Part shown: one piece after another, positions 34,938 through 43,298 of the stretch
How positions within the stretch are numbered: the stretch's first letter is position 1
How the letters are laid out: every line of letters begins with the position of its first letter
NCBI RefSeq assembly: GCF_003667575.1
Contig: NZ_RCUY01000011.1
Location: 62,001 to 126,000, forward strand
Length of the DNA: 64,000 bases
Source of the DNA: Mycetocola lacteus
GTDB taxonomy: Bacteria; Actinomycetota; Actinomycetes; Actinomycetales; Microbacteriaceae
Reading direction: 5' to 3'
The notes under the pieces: generated by a model
The model's database searches: none
The model's input: the letters and a program-made list of their open reading frames with translations, nothing else
Told to the model about the DNA's origin: nothing
Made by a program: the position numbers and the translations under genes

Positions 34938-36541
34938 TCCAGGCCCTCCGCGGGATCGGTGGGCGAGGACAGCTCGGCAAACCTCTCGGCCAGGGTGCCG
35001 TTTCCACGCACCTCGGCCACGGTGCCCTGAGCCAGCACGGTGCCGCTGACAATAATCGAGACGTGGTCACACACCCGCTCGATCAGTTCCATACCGTGAC
35101 TCGAGAGCACTACCGTACCCCCGTGATCCACGTAGTTACGCAGGAGCGTCAGGAGTCGATCCACCGACACCGGGTCCACGGATTCAAAGGGCTCATCCAG
35201 CACCAGCAGGCGCGGGGAGTGGATCAGCGCCGCGGCCAGGGCAACCTTCTTGCGCATGCCCACCGAATAGTCAGACACCAGGCGGCCCAGCGCCTCGGTG
35301 AGGCCGATCGCGGCGGCCAGATCGCCGATCCGCGCGCGCACGGTGGCGGCGCTCAGGCCACGCAGGGTGCCCGAGTAGTGCAGGAACTGTGCACCGGTAA
35401 GACGCTCAAATAGCCGCATCCGGTCGGGAAGGGCTCCGATGGTGCGCTTGGCCCGGTCCGGATCCTCCCAGACATTGACGCCATTCACCAGAATCTCGCC
35501 GGCGTCGGGACGCAGCAGCCCGGTGATCATCGAGAGTGCGGTGGTCTTGCCCGCGCCGTTAGGCCCAACGATGGCAGAGAACGTGCCGGTGGGCACACGC
35601 AGATCCAGGTTGTCCACCGCGTGGGTACCCCCGTAATGACGGGTCAGCCCGCGCACCACCAGGACGTCCTCGGTGGTCTCGGCACCGGTCGTGGTGGGCG
35701 ATGCGGAGGGTGCCGTCGCCGGAGATTTCGTCGCCGGAGATTTGGCCGCCGGAGACTCCGTCGCAGAAGTTTTCGTCGCCGAAGATTTCGTCGCCGCGGT
35801 CTTCGTCGCCGCGGTCTTCGTCGCCGCGGTCTTCGTCGCGGGTGACTCCGTCGCCGGGGCCGTCTTCTCGGGAGCTTTTTCGGCCGCGGCCGGTACAGCC
35901 GGAGCCGTCTGAGTGGGGTCTTGCGCGGCCGCAGCGCCCGTGGAGGACGTTGCCCCCGCAGCCGCCGTGGCCTTCTTCACGGGAGACTTCCGGACCGGAG
36001 CCTTCTTGGCCGGAGCCTTCGAAGCCGAAGCGTTTGAAGCCGGAACCTTCGAAGCCGAAGTCTGTGAAGCCGGAGCCTTCGCAGCCGAAGTCTGTGGAGC
36101 CGGTGCCTTCGCAGCGGGAGCCTTCTTCGCGGGGGCCTTGGCTGCGGGAGCCTTCTTCGCCGGAGCTTTTCTCGCCGGAGCCTTTTTCGCGGGCGCCGTC
36201 GCGGGGGCACTCTCCCCCGAGTCCCGGGCCAACGCACCGGAATCGGAGGGATCCTTGACGGGTTGTGGACGCGCGGGGGCAGCCTGTGCCGCGGCGGTCT
36301 TGGCCGTGGTCGCGCGCGGAGTGCGGGGCTTCGCCGGGGCCTTTTTCACTGCCGGTGCCTTCTGAGCAGCGGAGGACGTGCGGGTCCCCGACGACCCGGT
36401 GTTGGTTTTCCGCGCGCCCGCGGGTGTCACCGGTGTCGACGTGTCCGTCGTCGCCGGCGCGGATCCTTCCGCGTCCCGCTTGGCATTCGCCTCCGGCTGC
36501 GGCCCTGATTCTGTGGTTCCCACAGGTGATGCCCCCATCAT
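34913..36541 (-). CDS. ABC transporter ATPase with long histone-H1-like N-terminal tail
   Basis: A 542-residue protein. The C-terminal ABC domain (from ~290) has Walker A GPNGAGKTT at ~326, a degenerate signature YSVGM, Walker B LLVLDEPFESVDP and the H-loop SSHGM; it resembles export-type ATPases. The first ~290 residues are Ala/Lys/Pro/Thr/Ser-rich, full of AKKAPA, KTAAT and KSPATKSPAT repeats like histone H1 or HupB tails. At DNA level three perfect 15-bp repeats lie at 35790-35834. ATG 36541 is favoured over the GTG two codons earlier because GAAG stands 8 nt before it. The tail could bind nucleic acid, wall polymer or membrane; this is inference. Confidence 0.88.
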   Translation of the reverse strand: MMGASPVGTTESGPQPEANAKRDAEGSAPATTDTSTPVTPAGARKTNTGSSGTRTSSAAQKAPAVKKAPAKPRTPRATTAKTAAAQAAPARPQPVKDPSDSGALARDSGESAPATAPAKKAPARKAPAKKAPAAKAPAKKAPAAKAPAPQTSAAKAPASQTSASKVPASNASASKAPAKKAPVRKSPVKKATAAAGATSSTGAAAAQDPTQTAPAVPAAAEKAPEKTAPATESPATKTAATKTAATKTAATKSSATKTSATESPAAKSPATKSPATAPSASPTTTGAETTEDVLVVRGLTRHYGGTHAVDNLDLRVPTGTFSAIVGPNGAGKTTALSMITGLLRPDAGEILVNGVNVWEDPDRAKRTIGALPDRMRLFERLTGAQFLHYSGTLRGLSAATVRARIGDLAAAIGLTEALGRLVSDYSVGMRKKVALAAALIHSPRLLVLDEPFESVDPVSVDRLLTLLRNYVDHGGTVVLSSHGMELIERVCDHVSIIVSGTVLAQGTVAEVRGNGTLAERFAELSSPTDPAEGLEWLHSFSD

Positions 36542-36619
36542 TTTCACGTCTTCGTTACCGGATTTCTGGCCGTGCCCGGCGCACCGACGCGGCTCGGATT
36601 TCCGCGGTTTTTCTCTGCT

Positions 36620-36648
36620 TTAACAAACTACCAACCGATATATAAGAT
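36620..36648 (+). promoter_or_regulatory. candidate promoter in the 325-bp divergent gap
   Basis: TTAACA (36620-36625) and TAAGAT (36643-36648) are 17 nt apart in an AT-rich island within the 36542-36866 gap between the divergent ABC ATPase and nucleotidyltransferase genes. It would give a leader of ~210 nt for the latter. No gene is seen in the rest of the gap. Confidence 0.35.
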
Positions 36649-36866
36649 CCCGGTTAGCACCGACCGCGTGGCAGAACTCAAACCTGAGAAATATCCGAGC
36701 GTCGTGTTACGAAACGACAACGACCCTCCGCCCTGTGCCCCGAACTGGGCGTTTGCCAGCTAACGTAGATCAGGTGCATGACGGAGTGCGCTTACAACAT
36801 CTGTCCGGTGAACAACTGGCAAACCCGCCCACTCCGGATGCAACACCGCTCTGATAGGGAGTTACA

Positions 36867-37559
36867 TTGACGACACAGGTAGTAATCCTCGCCGCGGGCA
36901 TGGGCACGCGTCTGGGGCGCTCGCTCCCCAAATCGCTGACCGAACTGAACGATGGCCGCACCATCATGCAGCAGCAGTTCGACAACATCCACCACGCCTT
37001 CGGCAAGAAGGTCAAGATCACCGTGGTGGTGGGCTACAAGCTTGAGCACATCATCGAGGCGTTCCCGGACGCCGACTTCGTTTTCAACGAGCAGTACGAC
37101 CAGACCAACACCTCTAAGTCGCTCATGCGCGCCCTGGCGGCCTCCTCCAACGGCGGCGTGCTGTGGATGAACGGCGACGTGGTCTTCGACCCCGAGGTTC
37201 TGGTTCGCGCGGCCAAGGTTGTCGCCACCGACTCCTCGTTTGTCACCGTCAACACCGACAAGGTCTCCGATGAGGAGGTCAAGTACACGGTGGGCGCCGA
37301 GGGATACATCAAGGAACTCTCCAAGACCGTCACAGGCGGTCTCGGCGAGGCCGTGGGCATCAACTACGTCTCCTCGAGCGATAAGGCGGCGCTGCTGCGT
37401 CAGCTCGGTCGCGTGGACGACCAGGACTACTTCGAGCGCGGCATCGAGCTCGCGATCGAGCAGGACGGCATGCTCGTTGAGCCGATGAACATCTCCGACT
37501 TCTACGCGGTCGAGGTCGACTTCGCCGAGGATCTCGAGCGCGCAAACCTCTTCGTCTAG
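36867..37559 (+). CDS. LicC-like nucleotidyltransferase
   Basis: A 230-residue sugar-phosphate/alcohol-phosphate nucleotidyltransferase fold. The N-terminal LAAGMGTRLGRSLPKSLTELN is the NTP-binding loop, MNGDVVFD the metal-binding aspartate motif and the C-terminal NISDFYAVEVDFAEDLE the motif seen in LicC-type cytidylyltransferases. It probably makes a CDP-activated alcohol or sugar. TTG start at 36867 is supported by GGAG 6 nt upstream. Context with TagGH and a CDP-alcohol transferase suggests a wall-polymer precursor; the exact substrate is not determinable. Confidence 0.85.
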   Translation: MTTQVVILAAGMGTRLGRSLPKSLTELNDGRTIMQQQFDNIHHAFGKKVKITVVVGYKLEHIIEAFPDADFVFNEQYDQTNTSKSLMRALAASSNGGVLWMNGDVVFDPEVLVRAAKVVATDSSFVTVNTDKVSDEEVKYTVGAEGYIKELSKTVTGGLGEAVGINYVSSSDKAALLRQLGRVDDQDYFERGIELAIEQDGMLVEPMNISDFYAVEVDFAEDLERANLFV

Positions 37560-37599
37560 ATCGTTTTTAGGCCGTCGCACCCAGGCGACCCATGCTTTG

Positions 37600-37655
37600 A
37601 ACACCCCGCGTCTTCGGCCCGCCTGCGGGTCGGCGTCACGGGGTGTTGTGTTTTT
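37600..37655 (+). terminator. terminator after the nucleotidyltransferase gene
   Basis: Outer arms AACACCCCG and CGGGGTGTT (37600-37608, 37639-37647) enclose a second hairpin and are followed by GTGTTTTT. The exporter genes downstream may therefore have their own promoter or depend on read-through. Confidence 0.7.
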
Positions 37656-37675
37656 GCCGGTAGATTGAGGCTGTG

Positions 37676-38482
37676 ATGAGTACGACCACCCTACCCCGGC
37701 CGCGCCGTTCCCGCGCCGAGCGCTATCGCAGCGCGCTCTGGCTGCTCACCAAACGGGACCTGCGTGTGCGCTATTCCACGAGTGCTCTGGGGTATTTCTG
37801 GTCCATCCTGGACCCGCTGGTCATGGCCGGAATCTACTGGTTTGTGTTTGTTGTGGTCTTCAAGCGGGATGGGACGATCGGCGAGGACCCGTATATCGTC
37901 TTCCTGATCGCCGGACTGCTCCCCTGGATGTGGTTCACCGGAACCATCTCCGACAGCACCCGCGCGTTCCTGCGCGAGGCCAAGCTGGTACGCTCCACCT
38001 CCATTCCGCGCACCATCTGGGTCGCCCGGCTTGTGCTTTCCAAGGGCCTGGAGTTCTTGGCCTCGATCCCCGTGCTCATCATCTTTGCGGTGATCTTTGG
38101 GGCGCACGCCAACTGGTCGCTGGTGTGGACGTATCCGCTGGCGATCATCCTGCAGGCAATCCTGGTGCTGGGCATCGGTCTGATCGTGGCGCCGCTGGTG
38201 GTGTTCTTCCGTGATCTGGAGCGCGCCGTGAAACTCATCCTGCGCTTCATGTTCTACGCCTCCCCAATCGTCTACTCGACCCTGGACATGCCCAAGGAGA
38301 TTCAGTCCTGGGCCGCGCTGAACCCACTCAGCGGCATCTTTGCGCTGTATCGTTCGGGGCTCTATCCCGAACAGCTGGTGGCCTTCCCGGTGATCATGTC
38401 CGTCATCATCTCGGTGGTAGTTTTGGGCATCGGCCTGCTCGTCTTCCGGCGCTGTGAGCGCGCGGTTCTCAAGGAGATCTAA
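37676..38482 (+). CDS. tagG: polysaccharide/teichoic acid ABC exporter permease (TagG/Wzm type)
   Basis: A 268-residue ABC-2 permease with six predicted helices. TKRDLRVRYSTSALGYFWSILDPL at the N-terminus and NPLSGIFALYRSGLYPEQ near the end are typical of the TagG/RfbA family, which exports lipid-linked wall polymers. ATG 37676 is preferred to the GTG one codon earlier because GAGG is 5 nt before it. Its TAA stop overlaps the tagH ATG (TAATG). Confidence 0.92.
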   Translation: MSTTTLPRPRRSRAERYRSALWLLTKRDLRVRYSTSALGYFWSILDPLVMAGIYWFVFVVVFKRDGTIGEDPYIVFLIAGLLPWMWFTGTISDSTRAFLREAKLVRSTSIPRTIWVARLVLSKGLEFLASIPVLIIFAVIFGAHANWSLVWTYPLAIILQAILVLGIGLIVAPLVVFFRDLERAVKLILRFMFYASPIVYSTLDMPKEIQSWAALNPLSGIFALYRSGLYPEQLVAFPVIMSVIISVVVLGIGLLVFRRCERAVLKEI

Positions 38483-39228
38483 TGACCGAACCGATCATCT
38501 CGGTGACCGACCTGGGCATCCAGTTCCGCCGCAATAAGGCCCGTCGCCGCAGCTTCAAGGACCTGTTCGCCGGACGTAAGCGCCGGGCGCGCCCGAACCA
38601 GTTCTGGGCGTTCCGCAACCTCACCTTTGACGTGGCACCCGGCGAGGCCATCGGCGTGGTCGGTCGAAACGGCCAGGGGAAGTCCACGCTGCTCAAGCTG
38701 GTGGCCGGCGTCATCCTGCCCGATGAGGGTCGCGTTCGGGTCGGGGCCGGAGTTGCACCGCTGATCGAGATCACCGGCGGCTTTGTCAGCGACCTGTCGG
38801 TGCGCGATAACGTGTATCTGACCGCCGGGCTGCACGGCATGTCCAAGGCCGAGGTCGCCGCAAGATTTGATGAGATCATCGACTTTGCCGAGATCCAGGA
38901 TTTTGTTGACACCCCGTATAAGCACCTCTCCAGCGGGATGAAGGTGCGGATCGCGTTCTCGGTAATCGCGCAGCTGGATGAGCCGGTGATCCTGGTGGAC
39001 GAGGTCCTGGCAGTGGGCGATAAGTCGTTCCGCGAGAAGTGCTATCGCCGGATCGACGAGCTTCTTTCGGCCGGGAGAACCCTGTTCTTCGTCTCGCATA
39101 ACGAGCGTGACCTTCGGCGTTTTTGCAGCCGGGGCCTGTACCTTGACAAGGGAAAGCTGGTCCTGGATGGGCCTATCGGCGAGGTTCTCGATCGCTATAA
39201 CGAGGATTATAATAATCCCACGTCCTAA
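38482..39228 (+). CDS. tagH: polysaccharide/teichoic acid ABC exporter ATPase (TagH/Wzt type)
   Basis: A 248-residue ATPase partner of the upstream permease. Walker A GRNGQGKST lies near 61-69; the signature is HLSSGMKVRIAF rather than LSGGQ, as usual in this family; Walker B is VILVDEVLAVGD with SHNERDL following. There is no C-terminal carbohydrate-binding extension, so it resembles TagH-like short forms and E. coli KpsT more than Wzt with a sugar sensor. Translationally coupled to the permease. Confidence 0.92.
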   Translation: MTEPIISVTDLGIQFRRNKARRRSFKDLFAGRKRRARPNQFWAFRNLTFDVAPGEAIGVVGRNGQGKSTLLKLVAGVILPDEGRVRVGAGVAPLIEITGGFVSDLSVRDNVYLTAGLHGMSKAEVAARFDEIIDFAEIQDFVDTPYKHLSSGMKVRIAFSVIAQLDEPVILVDEVLAVGDKSFREKCYRRIDELLSAGRTLFFVSHNERDLRRFCSRGLYLDKGKLVLDGPIGEVLDRYNEDYNNPTS

Positions 39229-39266
39229 TCCGGGCGGCCCCGTCCGGACAGGGGGAAGGGGCACGC

Positions 39267-40268
39267 ATGGCGAAGAAACCACCGGTGTACGTGGTAACGG
39301 GGGTTCCCGAGCCCGAACGCTCCCCCGCTGATCCCGCCAGCATCGACGCGGTCCTGCTCCCCGGCACCACCTCGTCGGCGGCCCAGGACACTTCACGTCG
39401 CCCCGGTAAGCCGGGCACGGTCGGCTCGGCGAGCGATCCGGCCTGGGTCCGCGGAATCGACCGCCTGCTCTCGGTTCAGCGCCCCCTGGTACTCGCGCAT
39501 ATTCGCTCGATTCGCCGCCGTCACCCGCATGCCACCGGTGATCAGATGGTGCGTATCCTGGAGCGCCGCTATCTGACAGCCGTCACCTCCGGCGGTGCCG
39601 CGGTCGGAGCCACCGCGATGGTGCCGGCGATCGGCACCGGCATCACCATCGCCCTCTCCGGCGTGGAGACCGCCGGTTTCCTGGAGGCTACCGCCCTATT
39701 TGCGCAGTCGGTGGCCGAGGTTCACGGGATCGCCGTGAACGATCCGCTGCGCGCCCGAGCCCTGGTGATGACCCTGATGCTGGGTAATGCCGGCAGCGAC
39801 CTGGTTAAAAACTTCACCGGCGATGTGCTCGGGCAGGGCAACAGCCGCCGGGCGCACTGGGGACGCACGATTGCCTCCTCGATGCCGCAGATGGTCATGG
39901 GTCCCTTCGCCGATCAGGTGAAGTCTCGCTTCATGAAGCACTTTGTTGCGACCCAGGGAACCACCCTGGTGGGCAAGGCCGTGCCCTTTGGCATCGGTGC
40001 GGCCATCGGCGGGGTGGGCAACCACGTGGCCGGGCGCGGGGTAGTCACCAGCGCGCGCACGGCCTTTGGCCCGGCACCCGTGCGTCTTCCCCAGGAACTC
40101 GAGCCGCTGGAACGCGCCGAGCCCCTGGTGGGACGGGTCCGCTCGGGCATCCGCGACCTGGGTGAGAAGATCCCACGGGCCCTCCCGGGACGTCGACGCC
40201 CCGGCAAGCCCGAGGCCCCCGGGAAGAACCGCGCACCGCGGCCCGAGGATCCCCAGAATCTCGCCTAG
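39267..40268 (+). CDS. hypothetical protein with glycine-rich hydrophobic segments
   Basis: A 333-residue protein, not recognised. The first ~60 residues and the last ~60 are Pro/Arg/Gly-rich and look disordered. The middle has two hydrophobic Gly/Ala-rich stretches (SGGAAVGATAMVPAIGTG near 110 and VGKAVPFGIGAAIGGVG near 235) and a helical segment between, a pattern resembling EcsC-type proteins. It follows tagH by 38 bp on the same strand, so a link with export is possible. Its stop codon overlaps that of the convergent transferase gene. Confidence 0.75.
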   Translation: MAKKPPVYVVTGVPEPERSPADPASIDAVLLPGTTSSAAQDTSRRPGKPGTVGSASDPAWVRGIDRLLSVQRPLVLAHIRSIRRRHPHATGDQMVRILERRYLTAVTSGGAAVGATAMVPAIGTGITIALSGVETAGFLEATALFAQSVAEVHGIAVNDPLRARALVMTLMLGNAGSDLVKNFTGDVLGQGNSRRAHWGRTIASSMPQMVMGPFADQVKSRFMKHFVATQGTTLVGKAVPFGIGAAIGGVGNHVAGRGVVTSARTAFGPAPVRLPQELEPLERAEPLVGRVRSGIRDLGEKIPRALPGRRRPGKPEAPGKNRAPRPEDPQNLA

Positions 40269-41542
40269 GCGCTCTCCTGGGTGTTGTGCCCCTGCGCGCT
40301 TGCCTCGTGCGCGCTGTTCTCCTCCTGCGCTGCGTATTCGTCCCAGCGCTCCATCAGGGTGTCCACGGCCGCGTGGAAGCGTGCGGTGGCCTCCCCCGGG
40401 CTGGTGTCCCCAAAGTAGTGGCGGGACCAGCGTCGTAGGCGCGCGGTGGCCTCGGCATCATCACGTACGCGCTCAACTTCAGCAACAATCCGTGCCGCCC
40501 CCTCGGCGGTGAGCCACTCACACTCCTGCAGGTAGCCGCCCGCATCGATCTCCGCTGCGGGGTTCACCGGTCGGGTGACCAGCACGGGCTTACCCACGGC
40601 GAGGCGATCGTAGATCATGGCCGAGATGTCCACGATGGCCACATCCGAGGCGGCGAGTTGCCACCCGAGCTCGATGCCCTGGTCGTAGACGTGCTTGGCC
40701 TGGGGATCGGCATGATTGGCGTGCTGGATCATCGAGATGATCTCGCGATTGGCCTGCGCATACGCGTGGTCCATGACGCCCGACCGCGGATGCGGGCGAT
40801 AGATCACCCGATGCTGTCCGGTGCCCAGCAGGTTTTTGACCAGGGTGACACCATGCGTCGCGATGGATCCATAGGCCGCCGAGGCCCGGTCCCCCTCCCA
40901 GGTGGGGGCGTAGAGCACCACGGTGCGCTCATCCGGCACAAACGGCAGTCGACCGGCGAAGTGGTCGGCCTGCGGGCGTCCGATCGCGAAGGTGCGTCGG
41001 TCCAGATCGTAGTCCCACAGCGCCTGGGTGAGTCGTTCTCGGGCGGCGTCTCCGGCGATGAAGGCGTAGTCATATGACTTGAACTGGTTCGTGGTCATAT
41101 ACATCTTGTCGCTCTCACCGTGATTGATAAACACGTGCCAGCGACGCCCGTAACGGAACATCTGGAAGTTTTTGGCGTTCTGATTGACGTAGAACACGAT
41201 ACGAATGTCCTGCTCCTCGAGGGTGTCCTCCAGCTCGCGGACCGTGCGCACATAGGCCACATCCAGCGGGGATTCCTCCAGGAGCTGCGCGGCCGCGGTC
41301 GCGGTGCGGGTGAGCACAACCACCGGCCACTTTTTGGCCAGGCCCGCGAGCGGCTGATACCACTGGCGCATCTGGTACATGTTGACCTTGCCATCGGCAA
41401 AATAGACGGCGATCTTAAAGTGACCGGGGGTCAGCGGGGTCAGTGCGGCCAGCCGATGGGCAAGATCGGCCCGCGCACGGCGATTCGCGATCGCCTCGCC
41501 GAGGAGGTTCAGAGCCTTGCGGCCGTCGGAGATGACACCCAT
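40265..41542 (-). CDS. CDP-glycerol glycerophosphotransferase family protein (TagB/TagF-like)
   Basis: A 425-residue membrane-associated transferase predicted to add a glycerol-phosphate or similar polyol-phosphate from a CDP donor. Landmarks are INHGESDK, LYAPTWEGDRA, YRPHPRSG and DVAIVDISAMIYDRL, all typical of the glyphos_transf family, including the catalytic His motifs. It lies 42 bp after a GT2 gene and closes the leftward wall-polymer operon, converging on the exporter genes. Confidence 0.9.
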   Translation of the reverse strand: MGVISDGRKALNLLGEAIANRRARADLAHRLAALTPLTPGHFKIAVYFADGKVNMYQMRQWYQPLAGLAKKWPVVVLTRTATAAAQLLEESPLDVAYVRTVRELEDTLEEQDIRIVFYVNQNAKNFQMFRYGRRWHVFINHGESDKMYMTTNQFKSYDYAFIAGDAARERLTQALWDYDLDRRTFAIGRPQADHFAGRLPFVPDERTVVLYAPTWEGDRASAAYGSIATHGVTLVKNLLGTGQHRVIYRPHPRSGVMDHAYAQANREIISMIQHANHADPQAKHVYDQGIELGWQLAASDVAIVDISAMIYDRLAVGKPVLVTRPVNPAAEIDAGGYLQECEWLTAEGAARIVAEVERVRDDAEATARLRRWSRHYFGDTSPGEATARFHAAVDTLMERWDEYAAQEENSAHEASAQGHNTQESA

Positions 41543-41584
41543 GTACGTTTCGTATCCAGTCGTTGACGTTGTGTTCGTTGCAGA

Positions 41585-42493
41585 TTAGTAGATCGGTGGA
41601 CGCCCGGCCCGGGTCATCCGCCAAATTGTGCGCCAGCGCAGGCGTTTGCGTCCACCCGGGGGTGTGCGAATGCCCTCGCGCCAGCCACCAAACCAGGGCT
41701 TAAGCGCCTCGGGTTTGCGCCACCAGCGGGCGATTGTGGCGAGGGTCCAGATTCCCACGTAGGCGATCCCCAGCGGCAGCGGGAGATTACGCCGGGCAAT
41801 CCAGACGCGGTTACGCGCCGTTAACCGATAATACTGGCTGTGCCGGGTCTGCTGCACGACGGGGTGGAACGCCCGCAGGTCTCCCGCATACCAGGCGCGC
41901 AGGTCCTGATCCCACACCCGCCAGGCCAGTTCGATCCCCTCGTGGGCATAGAAGAACGGCTCCGCCCAGCCACCGGTGCGGTCAAAGACCGTGCGCGGCA
42001 GCAAGATCGAGGCCTCCATGCAGGAAAAAGCCGGACCGGATTCGCTCGGGTCGGGGCTGCCCGCGCGCGGGATCCAGTGTCGCAGGGTCTCCCCCGATTC
42101 GGGATCCATCATCCGAGGCTGCACCAGACCAATGCTGGGATCCGCGCGGATCAGGCCGATTGCCCGAGACAGGTAGTCGGTGTCGGGGAGCCAGGCATCG
42201 TCATCAAGGAAGTAGATGTACTCTCCGGAGACCTGCGCCGCACCGCGGTTGCGCCCGGCCGGGATGCCCTCATTGGTGGCCAGTGCATGGGCGCGCACAC
42301 CCGCAGGCAGATCCACCGGCTGGTAGCCGTTGCCCACCACCACGATGTCGAGGTGAACGCCGGTCTGGGCGAGCACACTGTCGATCGCGCGGCGCAGCTC
42401 CTCGGGGCGACGGCCCTGGGTGAGGATCGCGACGCCCACGCTCGGCTGGCCAGCGCCGGCCCGGTCCGTGCCAGACCCTCCGCCGCTAGGCAC
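41585..42493 (-). CDS. family 2 glycosyltransferase
   Basis: A 302-residue GT-A enzyme. VGVAILTQGRRPEELRRAIDSVL opens the nucleotide-binding fold, the DDDAWLP motif holds the metal-binding DXD and GIELAWRVWDQ matches the acid/base region of rhamnosyl- and related transferases. A hydrophobic C-terminal segment with basic residues may bind the membrane. The GTG start at 42493 overlaps the preceding phosphatidyltransferase stop by 8 bp. Donor and acceptor are unknown. Confidence 0.9.
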   Translation of the reverse strand: MPSGGGSGTDRAGAGQPSVGVAILTQGRRPEELRRAIDSVLAQTGVHLDIVVVGNGYQPVDLPAGVRAHALATNEGIPAGRNRGAAQVSGEYIYFLDDDAWLPDTDYLSRAIGLIRADPSIGLVQPRMMDPESGETLRHWIPRAGSPDPSESGPAFSCMEASILLPRTVFDRTGGWAEPFFYAHEGIELAWRVWDQDLRAWYAGDLRAFHPVVQQTRHSQYYRLTARNRVWIARRNLPLPLGIAYVGIWTLATIARWWRKPEALKPWFGGWREGIRTPPGGRKRLRWRTIWRMTRAGRPPIY

Positions 42494-43298
42494 GCAGCCG
42501 CTTCGAGGTCATGATGGCCACAAAGTGCCCAAACAGGGTGATGATGCCAAAGACCAGCAGGAACACCAGGGTCCCGCGCATCGCCAGCTCGCCGCCGATG
42601 AACAGCCCCACCACGGCCCCCACGAAGATCACCATGGTGAGCTCCACCGAGTGGAACAGGCGGTGGAAGGGCAGGAAGCGGGCGATCCGGCGGGCCGCCT
42701 GCAACAGTCCCGGCTGCGGAGCCGACTCGCTCACGCTGTAGGTGAGTTTGGGGGCACCGTAGGCGGCACGGGCGTTGCGGACCATGTCGTTGAGCGCCTT
42801 GTTCAAGATGATCACGATCGCCAGCCCCATGCCCAGGGTGGTCCAGAGGTAGTCCTCGGGGGCCTCGAACGGATAGCCGGCGGCACGGATGGCCAGCGCG
42901 ATGGGGATCAGGGTCTCGGTTGAGTAGTGTCCCACCGAGTCCAGGAACGTGCCCGCCGGGGACGAGGTCTTACGCCAGCGCGCCACCTCGCCATCCGAGC
43001 AGTCCACAAGCATCTGCAGCTGGCCGAAGATGAGGCCGAGCACCGCGCCCCAGATGCCGGGGATCAGCAGGACTCCGGCCACACACCATCCGGTGAGGAT
43101 CATGATGCCGGTCACGCCGTTGGCGCTGATCCGGGTGCGCAGCAGCGCCATGGTCAGATACGGAGAGAGGTCACGCAGATACAGCGAAGCAACCCAGTGC
43201 TCGGCGTTGCGTCGGGATCGAACCTCCGGCGGCTGAGCCACGGCGCGCAGCTCGGCCAGCGAGCCGGGTCGGGTGTAGCGAGGCTGAGAGTCGGTCAT
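42486..43298 (-). CDS. CDP-alcohol phosphatidyltransferase family protein with altered motif
   Basis: A 270-residue membrane protein with about six helices. The family motif is present as DCSDGEVARW followed by GTFLDSVGH: the first three acidic positions and AR are intact, but the fourth Asp, the proposed catalytic base, is His. The N-terminal soluble stretch is ~60 residues. It overlaps the upstream GT2 by 4 bp (ATGA) and the downstream GT2 by 8 bp. It probably transfers an alcohol-phosphate from a CDP donor to a lipid or polymer intermediate; the natural substrate is unknown. Confidence 0.87.
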   Translation of the reverse strand: MTDSQPRYTRPGSLAELRAVAQPPEVRSRRNAEHWVASLYLRDLSPYLTMALLRTRISANGVTGIMILTGWCVAGVLLIPGIWGAVLGLIFGQLQMLVDCSDGEVARWRKTSSPAGTFLDSVGHYSTETLIPIALAIRAAGYPFEAPEDYLWTTLGMGLAIVIILNKALNDMVRNARAAYGAPKLTYSVSESAPQPGLLQAARRIARFLPFHRLFHSVELTMVIFVGAVVGLFIGGELAMRGTLVFLLVFGIITLFGHFVAIMTSKRLRA

